From: Oopsacas minuta
Lineage: Eukaryota; Porifera; Hexactinellida; Lyssacinosida; Leucopsacidae
Assembly (NCBI GenBank): GCA_024704765.1
Contig: JAKMXF010000144.1
Span: forward strand, 1 to 64,000
Length of the DNA: 64,000 nucleotides
Direction: 5' to 3'
Part shown: in pieces, positions 12,902 to 23,697 of the stretch
Numbering within the stretch: position 1 is the first letter of the stretch
Layout: each line of letters begins with the position of its first letter
Made by a program: the position numbers and the translations under genes
The notes under the pieces: model-generated
Databases searched by the model: none
Seen by the model: the letters and a program-made list of their open reading frames with translations, nothing else
Told to the model about the DNA's origin: nothing

Positions 12902-15900
12902 TTAAGCCGTGACTTTAGCAGGAGGTTTCAGATTGAAACCTCCACCTGTGAATCGAGGGACATCTGCCCTAGGAGCAGCTGGGGGGTGAGGTCCCTCTGA
13001 CATCTGTAGAATAGCCCTCTCTCTCTCTTTCCCCTGTTGTTCCTTTTTCTTCTGGAGATAGTACTTCTTTTTAACCTCCTGGAGCTCTCTGGACAATCGG
13101 TCAGACTCCAATCTATTCTCAGCTATCTGTGATTGGTACATATTCAGCTCAGAGGCCATACTCTTCATCTGTTTGGTCTTCTCTCTGAGTGTCTGTTGGT
13201 ATAATTGGAGCTGTTGACTAACCTCTGGTCCAGGGTTCTTCTCTAGCACACGTTTAAGTTCTATAGATATATAATTCCAATATACCATATCGGTAACCAA
13301 GATAGATATATAGCACATACCCAAGTACAATCTTTCCTTCTCCTGTATTTGCAGCTCTTTCTCCACGGCCTCTTCTGTCTTATGGATAAGTCTCCTCTGG
13401 AGAGTTTGTATCTTTTGTAAAAGCTCAAAAGTGTTCGGGTCACTACCTTCTAGTTTACGCCACCTAAACGACACGTGGTTACTAAGAATCCACATCGGAA
13501 TGTGTCATATATCTACCTGTGTACATTCATGGGGTTCTCAAGCTCCTCCTCCAGTGCTTTACACCGTGTCCTCTCCTTAATTAGCTCCCTCTGGGTGTGA
13601 TGTACCTCTCTCCTCAGCTCATCTACATTAGCTACCGTCCTATGGAGTAGTCCCTTCTCGCGTCTGAGGTTCCTCACCTCTGACATTAATATCCGGATGT
13701 CATCCACACGGGCTCTGTACTGTACTTCTCCTTTGGACAGGGTGCTAGTCTGTATCTTAATCTTCTCATAGAGAAGAGCTAACTCATCATTACGTCTAAT
13801 CAGCTGAGTTCCCAGGATATCTCGCTCATTAATAACCTAGTAATCTCATTAAATGGTGTAAGGAATGTGTGTTACTATAAATAACTTGTTCCAGCTGTTT
13901 CTTCTGTCTCAACCTTTCACCGTCTGCTTCTGCTATAATTTTATTCAGCTTCCTCTCCTCTGCCCTCTGGTTATCGAGGTGTTGTCTTAGAGCTGTTAGT
14001 TCCTGTCTCCTCTGAGAGAGGTCATGGGTCAGTCCCTCCTTCTCCTTCTCTACCCTGAGGTGTTCATTCTTCTCTTTTAAGAGAGCTGAGTCACTGGTGG
14101 CTATCTCGTCCTTCAGCTGATCTATCTAGGTGTTAAAAGTGGTGTATCGTAAAGCACAGACAATCCCTATTAGTTCCGGTATTAGTTCCATATTATACCT
14201 GATGTGTCATTATCTTAATCTTCCGTTTAAACTCAGATATCTCATCCTGTGCTTCTATCAAATTCTTGGAGTACAGATTCCTGTCTGATCTCGCAGCTTC
14301 ATAAAGGTTCTGTTGCTCTTTCAGATTTTTATCTGATTCTGCTACCTTCTTGCGTAGCTCAAAGATCTTCATTTCCTTCTTCTTAACCTGTAAACAATAT
14401 GGTAAATAACAAGATGAATGAGTAAACAAACTAGTAAACAACTTGAACTAGTCATACCTCATTCATAGACTCAGTACATTGCTTCATAACATCTTCTGCT
14501 TCTGTGAAATAATTCGCTCTTTCCTTCTCTAACACCTTCACGTGTTTACGGACAGACCCTAGCTCCCCCTCTGTATCTCCTCTCTCCCTCTCTAGATTAT
14601 GTATACGTGTATCCTAGCAACACAGGAATGTGTTATACAATGAGTATAGCTTATAAGGACCACATCCTCTGGAAACGGTTCTCATATATAGCGACAAAAT
14701 TATCACACCTGTAATTTAATCATCTCCTCTTTACGGTCAACCTCAGTCTCTGTCTTCCGTAGTAATTTCTTGGTGTTGTCTCTCTCTCTGAGGAGATCGT
14801 CCAGCTGTTTTTGTTTGTTATCAGTTAGACGTTTAGTTTGATCCACCTCCCTCTCTAGTCCTGATATCTGAGCCTTCAATGTATCTTTATCCATCTCTAG
14901 TTTGGATTTCTCTTCCTCCTTAAGTGTCACTCTTTTCTGGAGTCTGTCTCTTTCTCGTGCCACCTACAGCCACTTATAAATACCGACACATTATGCCACC
15001 TAACTTCCCTCACCTTAATACTCTCCTGCTTGAGGGTAGCTAGCTCCTCCTCCTTCAATTTTAGCTCTCTGTTCCTCTGATCCATCTCCTCACTCAGCTG
15101 ATCATTATACTGAGTCAGCTGATAATATTGTCCCTGTAGCTTATTGTGTTTCACCTCCAGCAGTTCAAGATCACGGGTCTGTTTATCAATGTGCCCCTTC
15201 AGATCTATCACGTCACTATCTAGGCCGGATTTCTCCTCAGACAGCTGATTAAGTTCTGTCTGCTTGGATGCTATCTCTTTATTCCGTGACTCCAATTCAT
15301 CTACATACATATTCTATGAATACCAATTGACTATTTGGTTGCTATGTATAATAACTAACTCTTTTTCTTCTCAAGCTCCTCTTCAGCTTGTCTCCTTCTA
15401 CTGACCTCCTTGTACTCATTCTGTTTATGCACCTTAGTCTCCTTTACCAACTCTAGCACCCTCTGCTCTGCCTGGGTCTTCTGTTTCTCAGCAGCTGTTA
15501 TATCCTCCTGTATAAGACCCAGCTGTTTCCTGAGACCTGACACCTCTTCTAGTGCCTCCTCCATCTGTTTGTTTAACTGTTCCTTCTGTTCCGCTAATTC
15601 ATGAGACTGTTGTTCCCCTCCGAAGTTAAGACCCGCACCCTTCTCTACTAGAGTAGTCAAGTTAGCGATTTCTACCTACATACACACATTCCATTCATCT
15701 ATAACCCGTTACTATACAATACCTATACTGGTTAAAAATATGATTTATCATATTTTAACACCTTTAGAGACTGAATAGTTTGTCTTCCTCTCTGCTCCTT
15801 CTCATGAGAGGTCTCTAACATGTTCCATAACTTCTCTATCTCTTTCTTAAGTGACACAATTGTACTCTTATCGTCTTGTGACAGTTTTAACACCTCTGAT

Positions 15901-16340
15901 ACTTTAGCTGCATGACTGGCAATCTCTGCATTCAGTTCTCTGCAAAAGCAACCAAATCATACAGGTGGAATGTAGTGTACATTAATTGAATTATCCTGGT
16001 GCAAATACATGCACGTAAACAGGAATTAATCCATGGTTCGTAATACAAGTTAAGGTCAGAATGATAGGAAAATAACCACTTATCCATGGTCCAATCTGGG
16101 ACCCCATTAAGGGGTACTTGTACTCTATAGATCCACATACCTGCACTTAGTAACAAGTTTCTTTTCAGACTCATGACTCTTCCTCAGAGCTTGGTGTAGC
16201 TTCTCATATTCTAACCGGAACTTCTCCAGACTCTTATCACCCATTAGTTCCTGTAACACATCTTGGAAATCCTTCTCCAGAGCTTCAAAGGCATCCTCTG
16301 CTATGCTGGGTACCTGAGTCTTATTCTTGTCCTGTTCCAT
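12902..16340 (-). CDS. CFAP58: CFAP58 ciliary coiled-coil protein (copy A)
   Basis: This is a cilia and flagella associated protein of the axoneme/mid-piece region, needed for flagellar assembly. Eleven exons on the minus strand: 16141-16340, 15762-15939, 15360-15675, 15014-15300, 14709-14963, 14458-14613, 14199-14387, 13886-14125, 13517-13836, 13321-13463 and 12902-13260, giving about 880 residues, almost the 872 of human CFAP58. Nearly all of it is heptad-rich coiled coil full of E, K, Q and L. The signature C-terminal block is very conserved: ERDILGTQLIRRNDELALLY, LEEELENPMNVHRWRKLEGSDP and QLYQQTLREKTKQ. Introns are mostly 50-130 bp. Presence of this gene implies a flagellated cell type such as choanocytes or sperm (inference). 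Confidence 0.96.
14651..14690 (+). repeat. Intronic repeat fragment, related to 11571-11606
   Basis: It shares CATCCTCTGGA and CGGTTCTC with the FTSJ3 intron element at about 80 percent similarity by eye. It lies in the CFAP58 intron between exons 5 and 6. Copy B equivalent is 51585-51624. Confidence 0.4.
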
Positions 16341-16490
16341 ATAGGTGTTAAACAGCTATATAATGTGAATAACAATAAATAGGAAATTCGTCACACGATA
16401 AGCTACAACAATTGGAACTAGAACTAAAGGAGTGAAAATGTGATAAAATGAAATACAGCAGCGCTTAAAAATATACAAATATACAATTTA

Positions 16491-18197
16491 TCATAGAATA
16501 AAATCAAGAGAATTGTTAGACTCCCATTCATGAGTGTCCTCATCTGAGAGAGGTTCATCTGGACAGAATAGAGTCAGCTGATTATTACGCGCCAGAATAA
16601 AGGCGCGTAATAACGCTTCTAAAGAATTTTCACAACAATCAAATCCTTCTATAGAATAGGCGCCAGAAGTGTCGCTATTAATCCTATGGTGTCGTATGCC
16701 ATCTTCCATGTGGATAGATAGAGCTAATTTATCAGGACTTGACTCCCGAAACCTTACAAGGAATGTTCCCACTGCCATCCCGCGTAATATCTCCTCTGCG
16801 TCCTGTCTGGATATGGACCTAAGGATGGACCGCTTGAGACAGGAAATGGGTAGAGGGAATAGTTCTGGTTCCGTTATATTCATATGTTTTGACACTTCTA
16901 CCAATTTGCCAGGTACAGTATGAGTTCTTTTGGGCAGCAGAGGTGGCATAGTGTCCACATTTTCATAGTCCGGTGTGACACTGTGACATCCGTTAGTGGC
17001 AGTCTTTGGTTCCGTATTAGTGTCAGGTGGCACGTATAGTTCCATATTTCCAGGCCATATAGTGAGACGTGGCAGGGTGGTGTTCAAGAAAGAATTCTTC
17101 CTATCCAAACTGGAATGGAAATTCATAGGTGTCAAATGTGGCGTAGAAGTGTCGGGGGAGTGTCTCTCAGACAGGACAGAGAGTGCAGGTTGTATACGGG
17201 TGTTAATCCAGTGAAGTGGTTGATTTGTGTCACGTGATAACTTAGCTAGACTATGTGGCAGAGAGGTGGATCTATGAAACTTAGGGGGCCTTACTAGTTC
17301 TAATAACGAGGTGTTAAGAACATCTAGAGACGTGGGATTATAGAAGGGACACTGTAGGAAATTGGCATAGTTATCAAGCTGAGAAGAGGTGTTACTATGT
17401 CCTGTGTAGTCCAGAGAGGACAGGTCCTGGAACTTGTCAGAATGGGAGAGGGCATCTAGCGTCTCCAGGTTATCCATACCACCTGTCCTCTCTAGGTGTT
17501 GCTTAGGTTTCTGTTGTCGATGGAGAGCTGTGGATATGTCTGGAAGGGAAATTATGTCAGCGTCTATATCCTCTTGTGACAGACAAGGCACAGGTGTCAT
17601 AAGTGGCACAGGGGTAGGTGGCGCTGATTCGTACCACCTCATGTTATTAAGTGGGAGGTGACAATCCGCCAGAGACCTCCTCCTGAACAGACTCCTTGTA
17701 CCCAGATCCATCTCCGCGGGAGTGGGAGAGGAATCTGTAGATCGGGTTCCGATTGTCCGTCTACAGAACTGTACGTATTCAGAAGGGGCACCGATGAAGA
17801 AATCGTCCGCGTACCGCCCTAGAGATCCGATTGAGGATACGGAGCTGATGGAGTACACGGACCGCTGGGAAGCCTGGCGCTTAGGTGACACTGATTTCGA
17901 CGCCTCAAGAATATGCATCATCCATGTGGCACGATGTAGCTCATTTGGCGCACGGAAGTGGTGTGTGGTCTTACCCATATGGAGAGAGAATTGGTAATTA
18001 TTCCGTTTTGATTTTCCCATTTTACAAGTGGCAGATTCGTGAATGTGGATTTGTGTCGGATTAGCGTTAAAATCGTGAAATAAGAAAAGTTGTCGACCCA
18101 GTAGTTGTACAAAGTAACACTTCCACCGCTTTAATTTCATCTCTAGGTGTCCCTCAAGGAGGCTCAGGCCACCTATGCCACTAGGATATACTTGCAT
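16491..18197 (-). CDS. PH-SH2 signalling adaptor (copy A)
   Basis: This is a single-exon gene of 568 residues with a pleckstrin-homology domain at about residues 10-100 (LEGHLEMKLKRWKCYFVQLL through TWMMHILEAS) and an SH2 domain at about residues 455-550 (ISRQDAEEILRGMAVGTFLVRFRES). The arginine in LVRFRES is the phosphotyrosine-binding residue. A long Ser/Pro-rich linker with possible tyrosine sites (PDYENVD, RYADDF) joins them. PH-then-SH2 order over about 560 residues recalls SH3BP2, with DAPP1 and STAP as other relatives. It would link phosphotyrosine signalling to membrane lipids. The usual Trp-Tyr at the SH2 start is replaced by Ile-Leu. Orthology is not settled. Confidence 0.85.
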   Translation of the reverse strand: MQVYPSGIGGLSLLEGHLEMKLKRWKCYFVQLLGRQLFLFHDFNANPTQIHIHESATCKMGKSKRNNYQFSLHMGKTTHHFRAPNELHRATWMMHILEASKSVSPKRQASQRSVYSISSVSSIGSLGRYADDFFIGAPSEYVQFCRRTIGTRSTDSSPTPAEMDLGTRSLFRRRSLADCHLPLNNMRWYESAPPTPVPLMTPVPCLSQEDIDADIISLPDISTALHRQQKPKQHLERTGGMDNLETLDALSHSDKFQDLSSLDYTGHSNTSSQLDNYANFLQCPFYNPTSLDVLNTSLLELVRPPKFHRSTSLPHSLAKLSRDTNQPLHWINTRIQPALSVLSERHSPDTSTPHLTPMNFHSSLDRKNSFLNTTLPRLTIWPGNMELYVPPDTNTEPKTATNGCHSVTPDYENVDTMPPLLPKRTHTVPGKLVEVSKHMNITEPELFPLPISCLKRSILRSISRQDAEEILRGMAVGTFLVRFRESSPDKLALSIHMEDGIRHHRINSDTSGAYSIEGFDCCENSLEALLRAFILARNNQLTLFCPDEPLSDEDTHEWESNNSLDFIL

Positions 18198-18582
18198 TCT
18201 ATTTATAGTAACAAATAAACAACAAACAAGTAAACATACTATTGATATAATTCAGCTCAACTATTTATAAATTTTTCCATGGCAACTGAGTTATCATACA
18301 AATATGTAGATATAGTTCATGTGCTATTATCATGTTGCTATGGATAAAAGATTGGAATGTGTAAATCTTAAGAAATAGCATATTTGTGTACATAATAGCT
18401 AGGTGTCAAATTCCATATATACATAGTGAAACTAATTAGGTTATAGTTCAATATTGCTTAATTCATACTGGTTGCTAAGCAAGTTCTCAGGAATTCAATA
18501 TATATGTAGCCAGTTTAAGCAATGACACTATCCCACAGAGCCCTCGACAGGATTGAATATTAATAATTAGTATATCATATGA
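18198..18582. other. AT-rich spacer between IVD 3' end and adaptor 5' end
   Basis: No gene is seen. It is AT-rich and holds GTTGCTATGG and GGTTGCTAAGCAAG words near 18334 and 18470, part of the dispersed word set. It should contain the adaptor-gene promoter. Confidence 0.6.
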
Positions 18583-21500
18583 TTATTTATATATTGAATT
18601 GAATGATCTTCCTAGCACCAGCTTCCTGACCTCTTGAGTACCTGCGCCTATCTCATACAGCTTAGCATCTCTAAGGATTCGTCCCGTGGGGTAGTCATTA
18701 ATGTATCCGTTACCACCTAGACACTGTATCGCATCTAGAGCCACAAGGACACTTTGTTCCGATGAGTACATGAGCACAGCAGCACAGTCTCTTGGACTAA
18801 TGTGTCCCTGGTCCACAGCACGCGCCACAGAGTATAGATATGTACGAGCAGCTGATAACCGTGTGAACATAACTGCCATTTTCTCTTGAATCAGCTGGAA
18901 GTGTCCAATAGGTTGATTAAACTGGTTACGAGAATGTACGTATGGAATGGTAATATCTAAAGCAGCTTGCATAAGACCAATAGGACCTCCAGACAGGACC
19001 AGTCTCTCTACATCAAGCCCGCTCATCAGCACGTATACACCTTTATTCTATAAATAGAATAAGAAACGGGCTACCATAATAGGTATGTATCAAATTGAAA
19101 TACCAACTGGCATAACAGTAACTAACCAATTGTCCTAACATGTTATCCTTAGGTACCCTGACATCCTCAAATACCAGCTCAGAGGTGTTAGACCCTCTCA
19201 TCCCTAACTTGTCCAATTTAGGGGAGGTACTGTACCCTGCCATGTCCCTCTCCACAATGAATGCTGTAATACCATGCTGGTGAGCTGATGTGTTGGTTTT
19301 AGCATACACTACTATGACGTCAGCATCTGGACCATTGGTTATCCAAAATTTAGTGCCATTTAGTAGAAAGTGGTCTCCCTTGTCCTCTGCCCTGTAGCGA
19401 CATAATAGCACCATTAAAGTGTCACAAATAAGTAACAGAGTTTATTCGTAATAATTAAATCATCACCTCTGTGAGAATCCCTTAATATCAATGTGATTAC
19501 ATCATTTTAATTGTGACACAATAATGTGACATCTGATAAATATGTAGATAGATAGCCTTACAAATTCTATCACAAGTAAACAATATGAACTAATATATAC
19601 AAACAATAATAACTTACTTTAGTTTCATTGACACCACGTCTGAACCAGATCCAGCCTCACTCATAGCTAGGGCGCCTATTTTATCTCCAGTGATCAGCTG
19701 GGGAAGAAACCGAGCCTTTTGATCAGCTGTTCCATGTCTAGTAATCTATAAATGGAAGTGTAACCTTGTAAATACGAATACCAACGGACGGGTCTACACT
19801 ACTTGCCTTATAATACCAATGAAATAACAATTCAGGGAAAGCGGGACGGAAGACACTTAAAACTCATTTTTGGGACATCGCGAAACATAGCATGTGTAGA
19901 AATTCTTATTAACATGTATGCCAATTAATTAAATAATTAACAAACATATATGAATACATATAGTTCCATATTAAGATAGATTAGCATTACCCATCAAATA
20001 TCTTATCGACAGATAGACATAATAAGAATTGTCTGTGAGAAGTGGCTTCTTAGTGACGCAATCTGATGGCTGAAGTGGCAGAGAATGGCAGAATCCATGT
20101 CAAACTCAGCAAGGCAAGAAGCCAAACTTTACTTAAAAGGATTCCTATTTAGTAACAATAATATGCTCTATTTGAAACTGGAACCAAGCTATCATGTATC
20201 ACAGGCTGTATAACATTCCACACATATAGCATAGCAACGAACCTTGTAAACAAGAATGTATCAATTAGCAACAAGCTAGAAACAAATGACTACACACTGC
20301 TGTGGATACTGTAACTGTAACTATGGGTGTTGATGAATTGTGTATAAATACCAGTATAAACACACACGAGTAATTACGAGACAATTCTACAGCCTTCAGT
20401 ATATATTAAAAATTTTGTTATTATATATTTGTGATTATTAGGCGGCAAATGAATCACACTGGGGTAATCCCATTGGGTACTCAGAGGAATCTCCCCTATC
20501 CCCTACCAATGAACCAACACTACTCAACACTTCATAGATATTATCCCAAGACACAATTTATGCCACATGCCACTCAGCTCGACACAATTTTAGCGCCTCC
20601 GAATTACTACGATATTTCACTCCCACAGGCCAATCAGATTCGAGTACATCAAATGGCGCATGAATTGCCGTTAGCAGAGGTTACAGAGAAAAAGACATTT
20701 AAAATGACACATTGTGACACAAAACCACCACAAATTGAGTCAACACATGGTGATATAAAATCAAGGATTGAGCGGAGGATCACAGAGCTTAACACCCAAT
20801 TACAATATGCACCCAGGGACCCTAGCTCTCCCTGGTGGGACGAATTCGCGGACAATTTCTTCCACACACACTCCACCATCTTAGTGTTACTGCCACAAAA
20901 TGGCAAGAAGGACACACGGCAGAGCAGATTCCATCTGGAGAAGACACCTCTAGCTGCTATGGAATTCTTTAAGAATCTATATGAACACCAGGTAACCATG
21001 ACAACTAACTAAATATGTAACAATACACTTTCCTTATAAGGAAATTATCGTAATATGTAATACATGCATAATTAGGTGTCACAAGTAGGAATTAGTCTAA
21101 AAAGCAATTTGATAGTTACAGAAAATACTTGGACAGATGGCACGAGGTGTCACGCGCCAGAAGCTGTCCTCTTTACAGAACACCATAAGCCACAAAGTGT
21201 TAAAGTAACAACTGAGGGAAGTATGTCAATTATATTCACACCTCAGCTCAAAATACAACATTTGGAATTTGACATAAAGAGCGCCACCGAATTTGTGGCG
21301 CGTAAAAATTTCCATAATCTGAACAAAAGTGGCCTACATGAAATGCGCGCCAATTCCACTTGTTACGGGATCCATAATGAGACGATAGAATTCCTTAAAA
21401 TGACCCGAGTATTAGAGAGTAAGTTAATCAATGAAATTACAGTATATATTGTATAGCAACCATTTTGTGTCTTAGGCATGCAAGCTATGATGGCACAACA

Positions 21501-22927
21501 CAAGTCAAAGAATTCTATCCCACAAGAGATAGAGACATCCGGGACACAATCCACTCAGGAGGAGGATACACCGACACCTCGCAGTGCCACTAAGATAACA
21601 TCTAACATTCAAGCTCGTAACTATAGCAACTATAAGAATGTAAAGAATGCGAGGAAGAATCGTAAACGGAAATTGAATACCGACTGGAATATGAACAAGA
21701 GGAACAAAAGTGACGAAAAGTTTGAAATAGTGGCACAGGCAGAAGTGGAGGTAGTACGACACAATCCTGAGGTGGCAGGCCGTGTGGTCTACTCCATAAC
21801 TAGACCTCACCATAGCAACCAGAGAGGAATGTATCAAATCCCAGCTTCGTCAAATAAATAGCTATAATTCCATATATTACGCATTAATAATAGCTGAGCT
21901 CATTGCACAATAATAATATATTGCTAAACTGTAATCAGATAGAGGAGGAGGGACAGGGGAGTGCCGAGGGGTACATATTGGGTAAGATAAGAGAGAAGTG
22001 GGATAGGTGTTAATTTGTGTACTACCTTCTGAAATATCATAAATGGTAATGACACAGTTGGGAGTGTTTATATACTAGTTGCTAGATACAAGTCATTAAA
22101 GTAGATACAATATGGAACTATATAATATTCTAACACATATTAGTTCCAGTTCAAGGCGTATACGGTCTTACCTCTATGATAAGAACAGAGATACGACAGT
22201 AGAACTAAGATAAGATACTTGCAATTCATTTGAATACAGTCCTTATTAGAATATGACATTATGTTTCTGAAAGGGTAAGTCTTATCTGAGTATATGAAAA
22301 CTATAATATTCACAAAAATGGACTCATACAGGGGGCAATTGGCCTCTTGGATCACTAATTATTCGTTAATCTAATTAACACCCTATATGAGGATATAGGT
22401 CCCGATTGATCCCATGTTTAGTACTAGTATATATCATAATTATCAGCTGACCTGGTTAACACATAGATTAGAATGTGCGCCATAACTTAATGCAATGCTA
22501 CCAGAGGCTCTACTCATCTCCTCCATGACGACACAATGCTCAGTAAAACCCATTCTAACACCTCCATACTCCTCTTCAGCTGTTATACCTAGCAATCCCA
22601 TACCTCCGCACTTTCTGAAGAATTCTCTCAGCTGACTCCAACCATTATCTTTATCAATTCTATCTGCATACGGCGCCAAATGCTCAGTACAAAAGGCTCT
22701 CACTGATTGGCGGAGTTGTATCTGTAGATCTGTAAGACCTATGAAAAACAGCTGTTAAGAAATGGGTAATCTAAAAATAGATTCATACCTGAAACCTTGT
22801 CATCTACCTCTATACCAGCATTACTAACATTCCCACTGGTTGCTAAGGACGGGCTAGTAGTCTGCCATCTCCTCCAAGTGGCGCAATGTGTCCTGGTGGC
22901 ACAGATCCTTCTGAGAGTCTTAAACAT
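18583..22927 (-). CDS. IVD: Isovaleryl-CoA dehydrogenase (copy A)
   Basis: This is the mitochondrial FAD enzyme of leucine breakdown; it oxidises isovaleryl-CoA to 3-methylcrotonyl-CoA and passes electrons to ETF. Five exons in phase: 22789-22927, 22452-22738, 19618-19745, 19127-19391 and 18583-19047, about 427 residues (human about 425). The N-terminus is rich in Arg, Thr and Ser without acids, as expected for a mitochondrial presequence. Diagnostic blocks: [49 protein letters not shown], and [12 protein letters not shown], whose glutamate is at the position of the IVD catalytic base, which differs from most acyl-CoA dehydrogenases. The C-terminal ECLGGNGY-like block is [16 protein letters not shown]. 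The 2.7-kb third-from-last intron carries the LDB gene on the other strand. Confidence 0.96.
19746..20448. other. IVD intron sequence upstream of LDB
   Basis: No coding exon is seen. It is AT-rich intron of IVD that must also hold the promoter and 5' leader of the nested LDB gene. Repeated GTGGCAGA words occur near 20040-20095. Copy B equivalent is 56680-57382. Confidence 0.6.
20449..21861 (+). CDS. LDB: LIM-domain-binding protein (LDB/Chip) (copy A)
   Basis: This is a nuclear cofactor that dimerises and bridges LIM-homeodomain and LMO proteins at enhancers. Three exons: 20449-20991, 21076-21418 and 21476-21861, about 423 residues. The start is the ATG at 20449. After a Pro/Tyr-rich N-terminus like that of LDB1, the dimerisation domain begins near [14 protein letters not shown] and [11 protein letters not shown], and ends with [19 protein letters not shown], which matches the LDB block around LEPMQELMSRHK. 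A basic nuclear-localisation stretch ([11 protein letters not shown]) follows. The sequence is divergent and I could not place the LIM-interaction domain with confidence. The gene sits wholly inside an IVD intron in antisense orientation. Confidence 0.82.
21862..22451. other. IVD intron sequence downstream of LDB
   Basis: No gene is supported; short open frames on the minus strand near 22140-22355 have no recognisable content. The stretch is AT-rich with one purine-rich run at about 21942-21990. Copy B equivalent is 58795-59386. Confidence 0.6.
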
Positions 22928-23697
22928 GCTAATATTCAAATTAATTATAATTCACATTCCTGATTAAGTCACTGGTTGTCAGGGCTAATTAAGCTAGAAA
23001 TTAAACTGGAAACATATGACACCTTTTTTCAGTATTTACTTGTAGAGATGCTTAGAGATAAAATAAAGATGGATCAAGGTGTTAAGTGGTTTCATTAAGA
23101 AATACTCAATGACCCATCAAACAGCTGATACATAACTAATTCAATACTAATTGGGGCAGCCAATCAAATTCTGTAGTTGAATCCCTTGGTTTTTAACACA
23201 TATCTGGTTTAGGGACAATTCCAATTTATAACAACCTAGTGATACGAAAACCTAAATGGAATGTGTGAATTTAAACTGATGGTGTAATGAAATACCCAAA
23301 TAGAGTAGCTTTAATCAGAACAGGAGTTAAACACCATTTGGAAATGCTCTAAAATTCTCATTAGACTTAATTGAATTATTTCATACACTAAACTAAACGA
23401 ATGATTTGCAATTGGAAAAGTACTATTCGTATTAGCTAGGGTCTACTGAGGCGGTCCACGGACCCCTTGGTGGTGGACGGACGACAGCAGGGGTCCACAG
23501 AATGTGTTAAAATTGGTATAGGTGTCTGGTCTATTGTATAAACAATGTATTCCAATAAATAATGCAAATATTGGAGTTATAATTAAGTGGTTGGTAAGCT
23601 GAGAGCTGATTGGCTATATCTGCATATTTGTAGGCATTGAGGTTGCTAAGCAGTAACCTATAACTCAGCCAATCAAATCCTAGCTTAGATATTACAC
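22928..23697. promoter_or_regulatory. Divergent spacer between IVD and LONRF
   Basis: The start codons of IVD (minus) and LONRF (plus) face away from each other across this 770-bp spacer, so it should hold both promoters. It is AT-rich and contains a degenerate inverted-repeat element at about 23441-23500, CAGCTGAT words and GCCAATCA boxes at 23160, 23600 and 23656. No gene is seen. Confidence 0.55.
23441..23500 (+). repeat. Degenerate hAT-like repeat fragment
   Basis: GGTCCACGGACCCC and GGGGTCCAC flank a GGACGGACGACAGCA core as an imperfect inverted repeat. A related piece (GGTCCACGAATGACAGCAG) lies at 32431-32450 next to CAGCGGTTCCCAACCT, a hAT-type end. Copy B equivalent is 60376-60435. 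Confidence 0.4.

Noticed and set aside
22140-22355. Minus-strand 71-codon open frame in the IVD intron
   Set aside because: No domain, no splice context that fits IVD, and composition like the surrounding intron.
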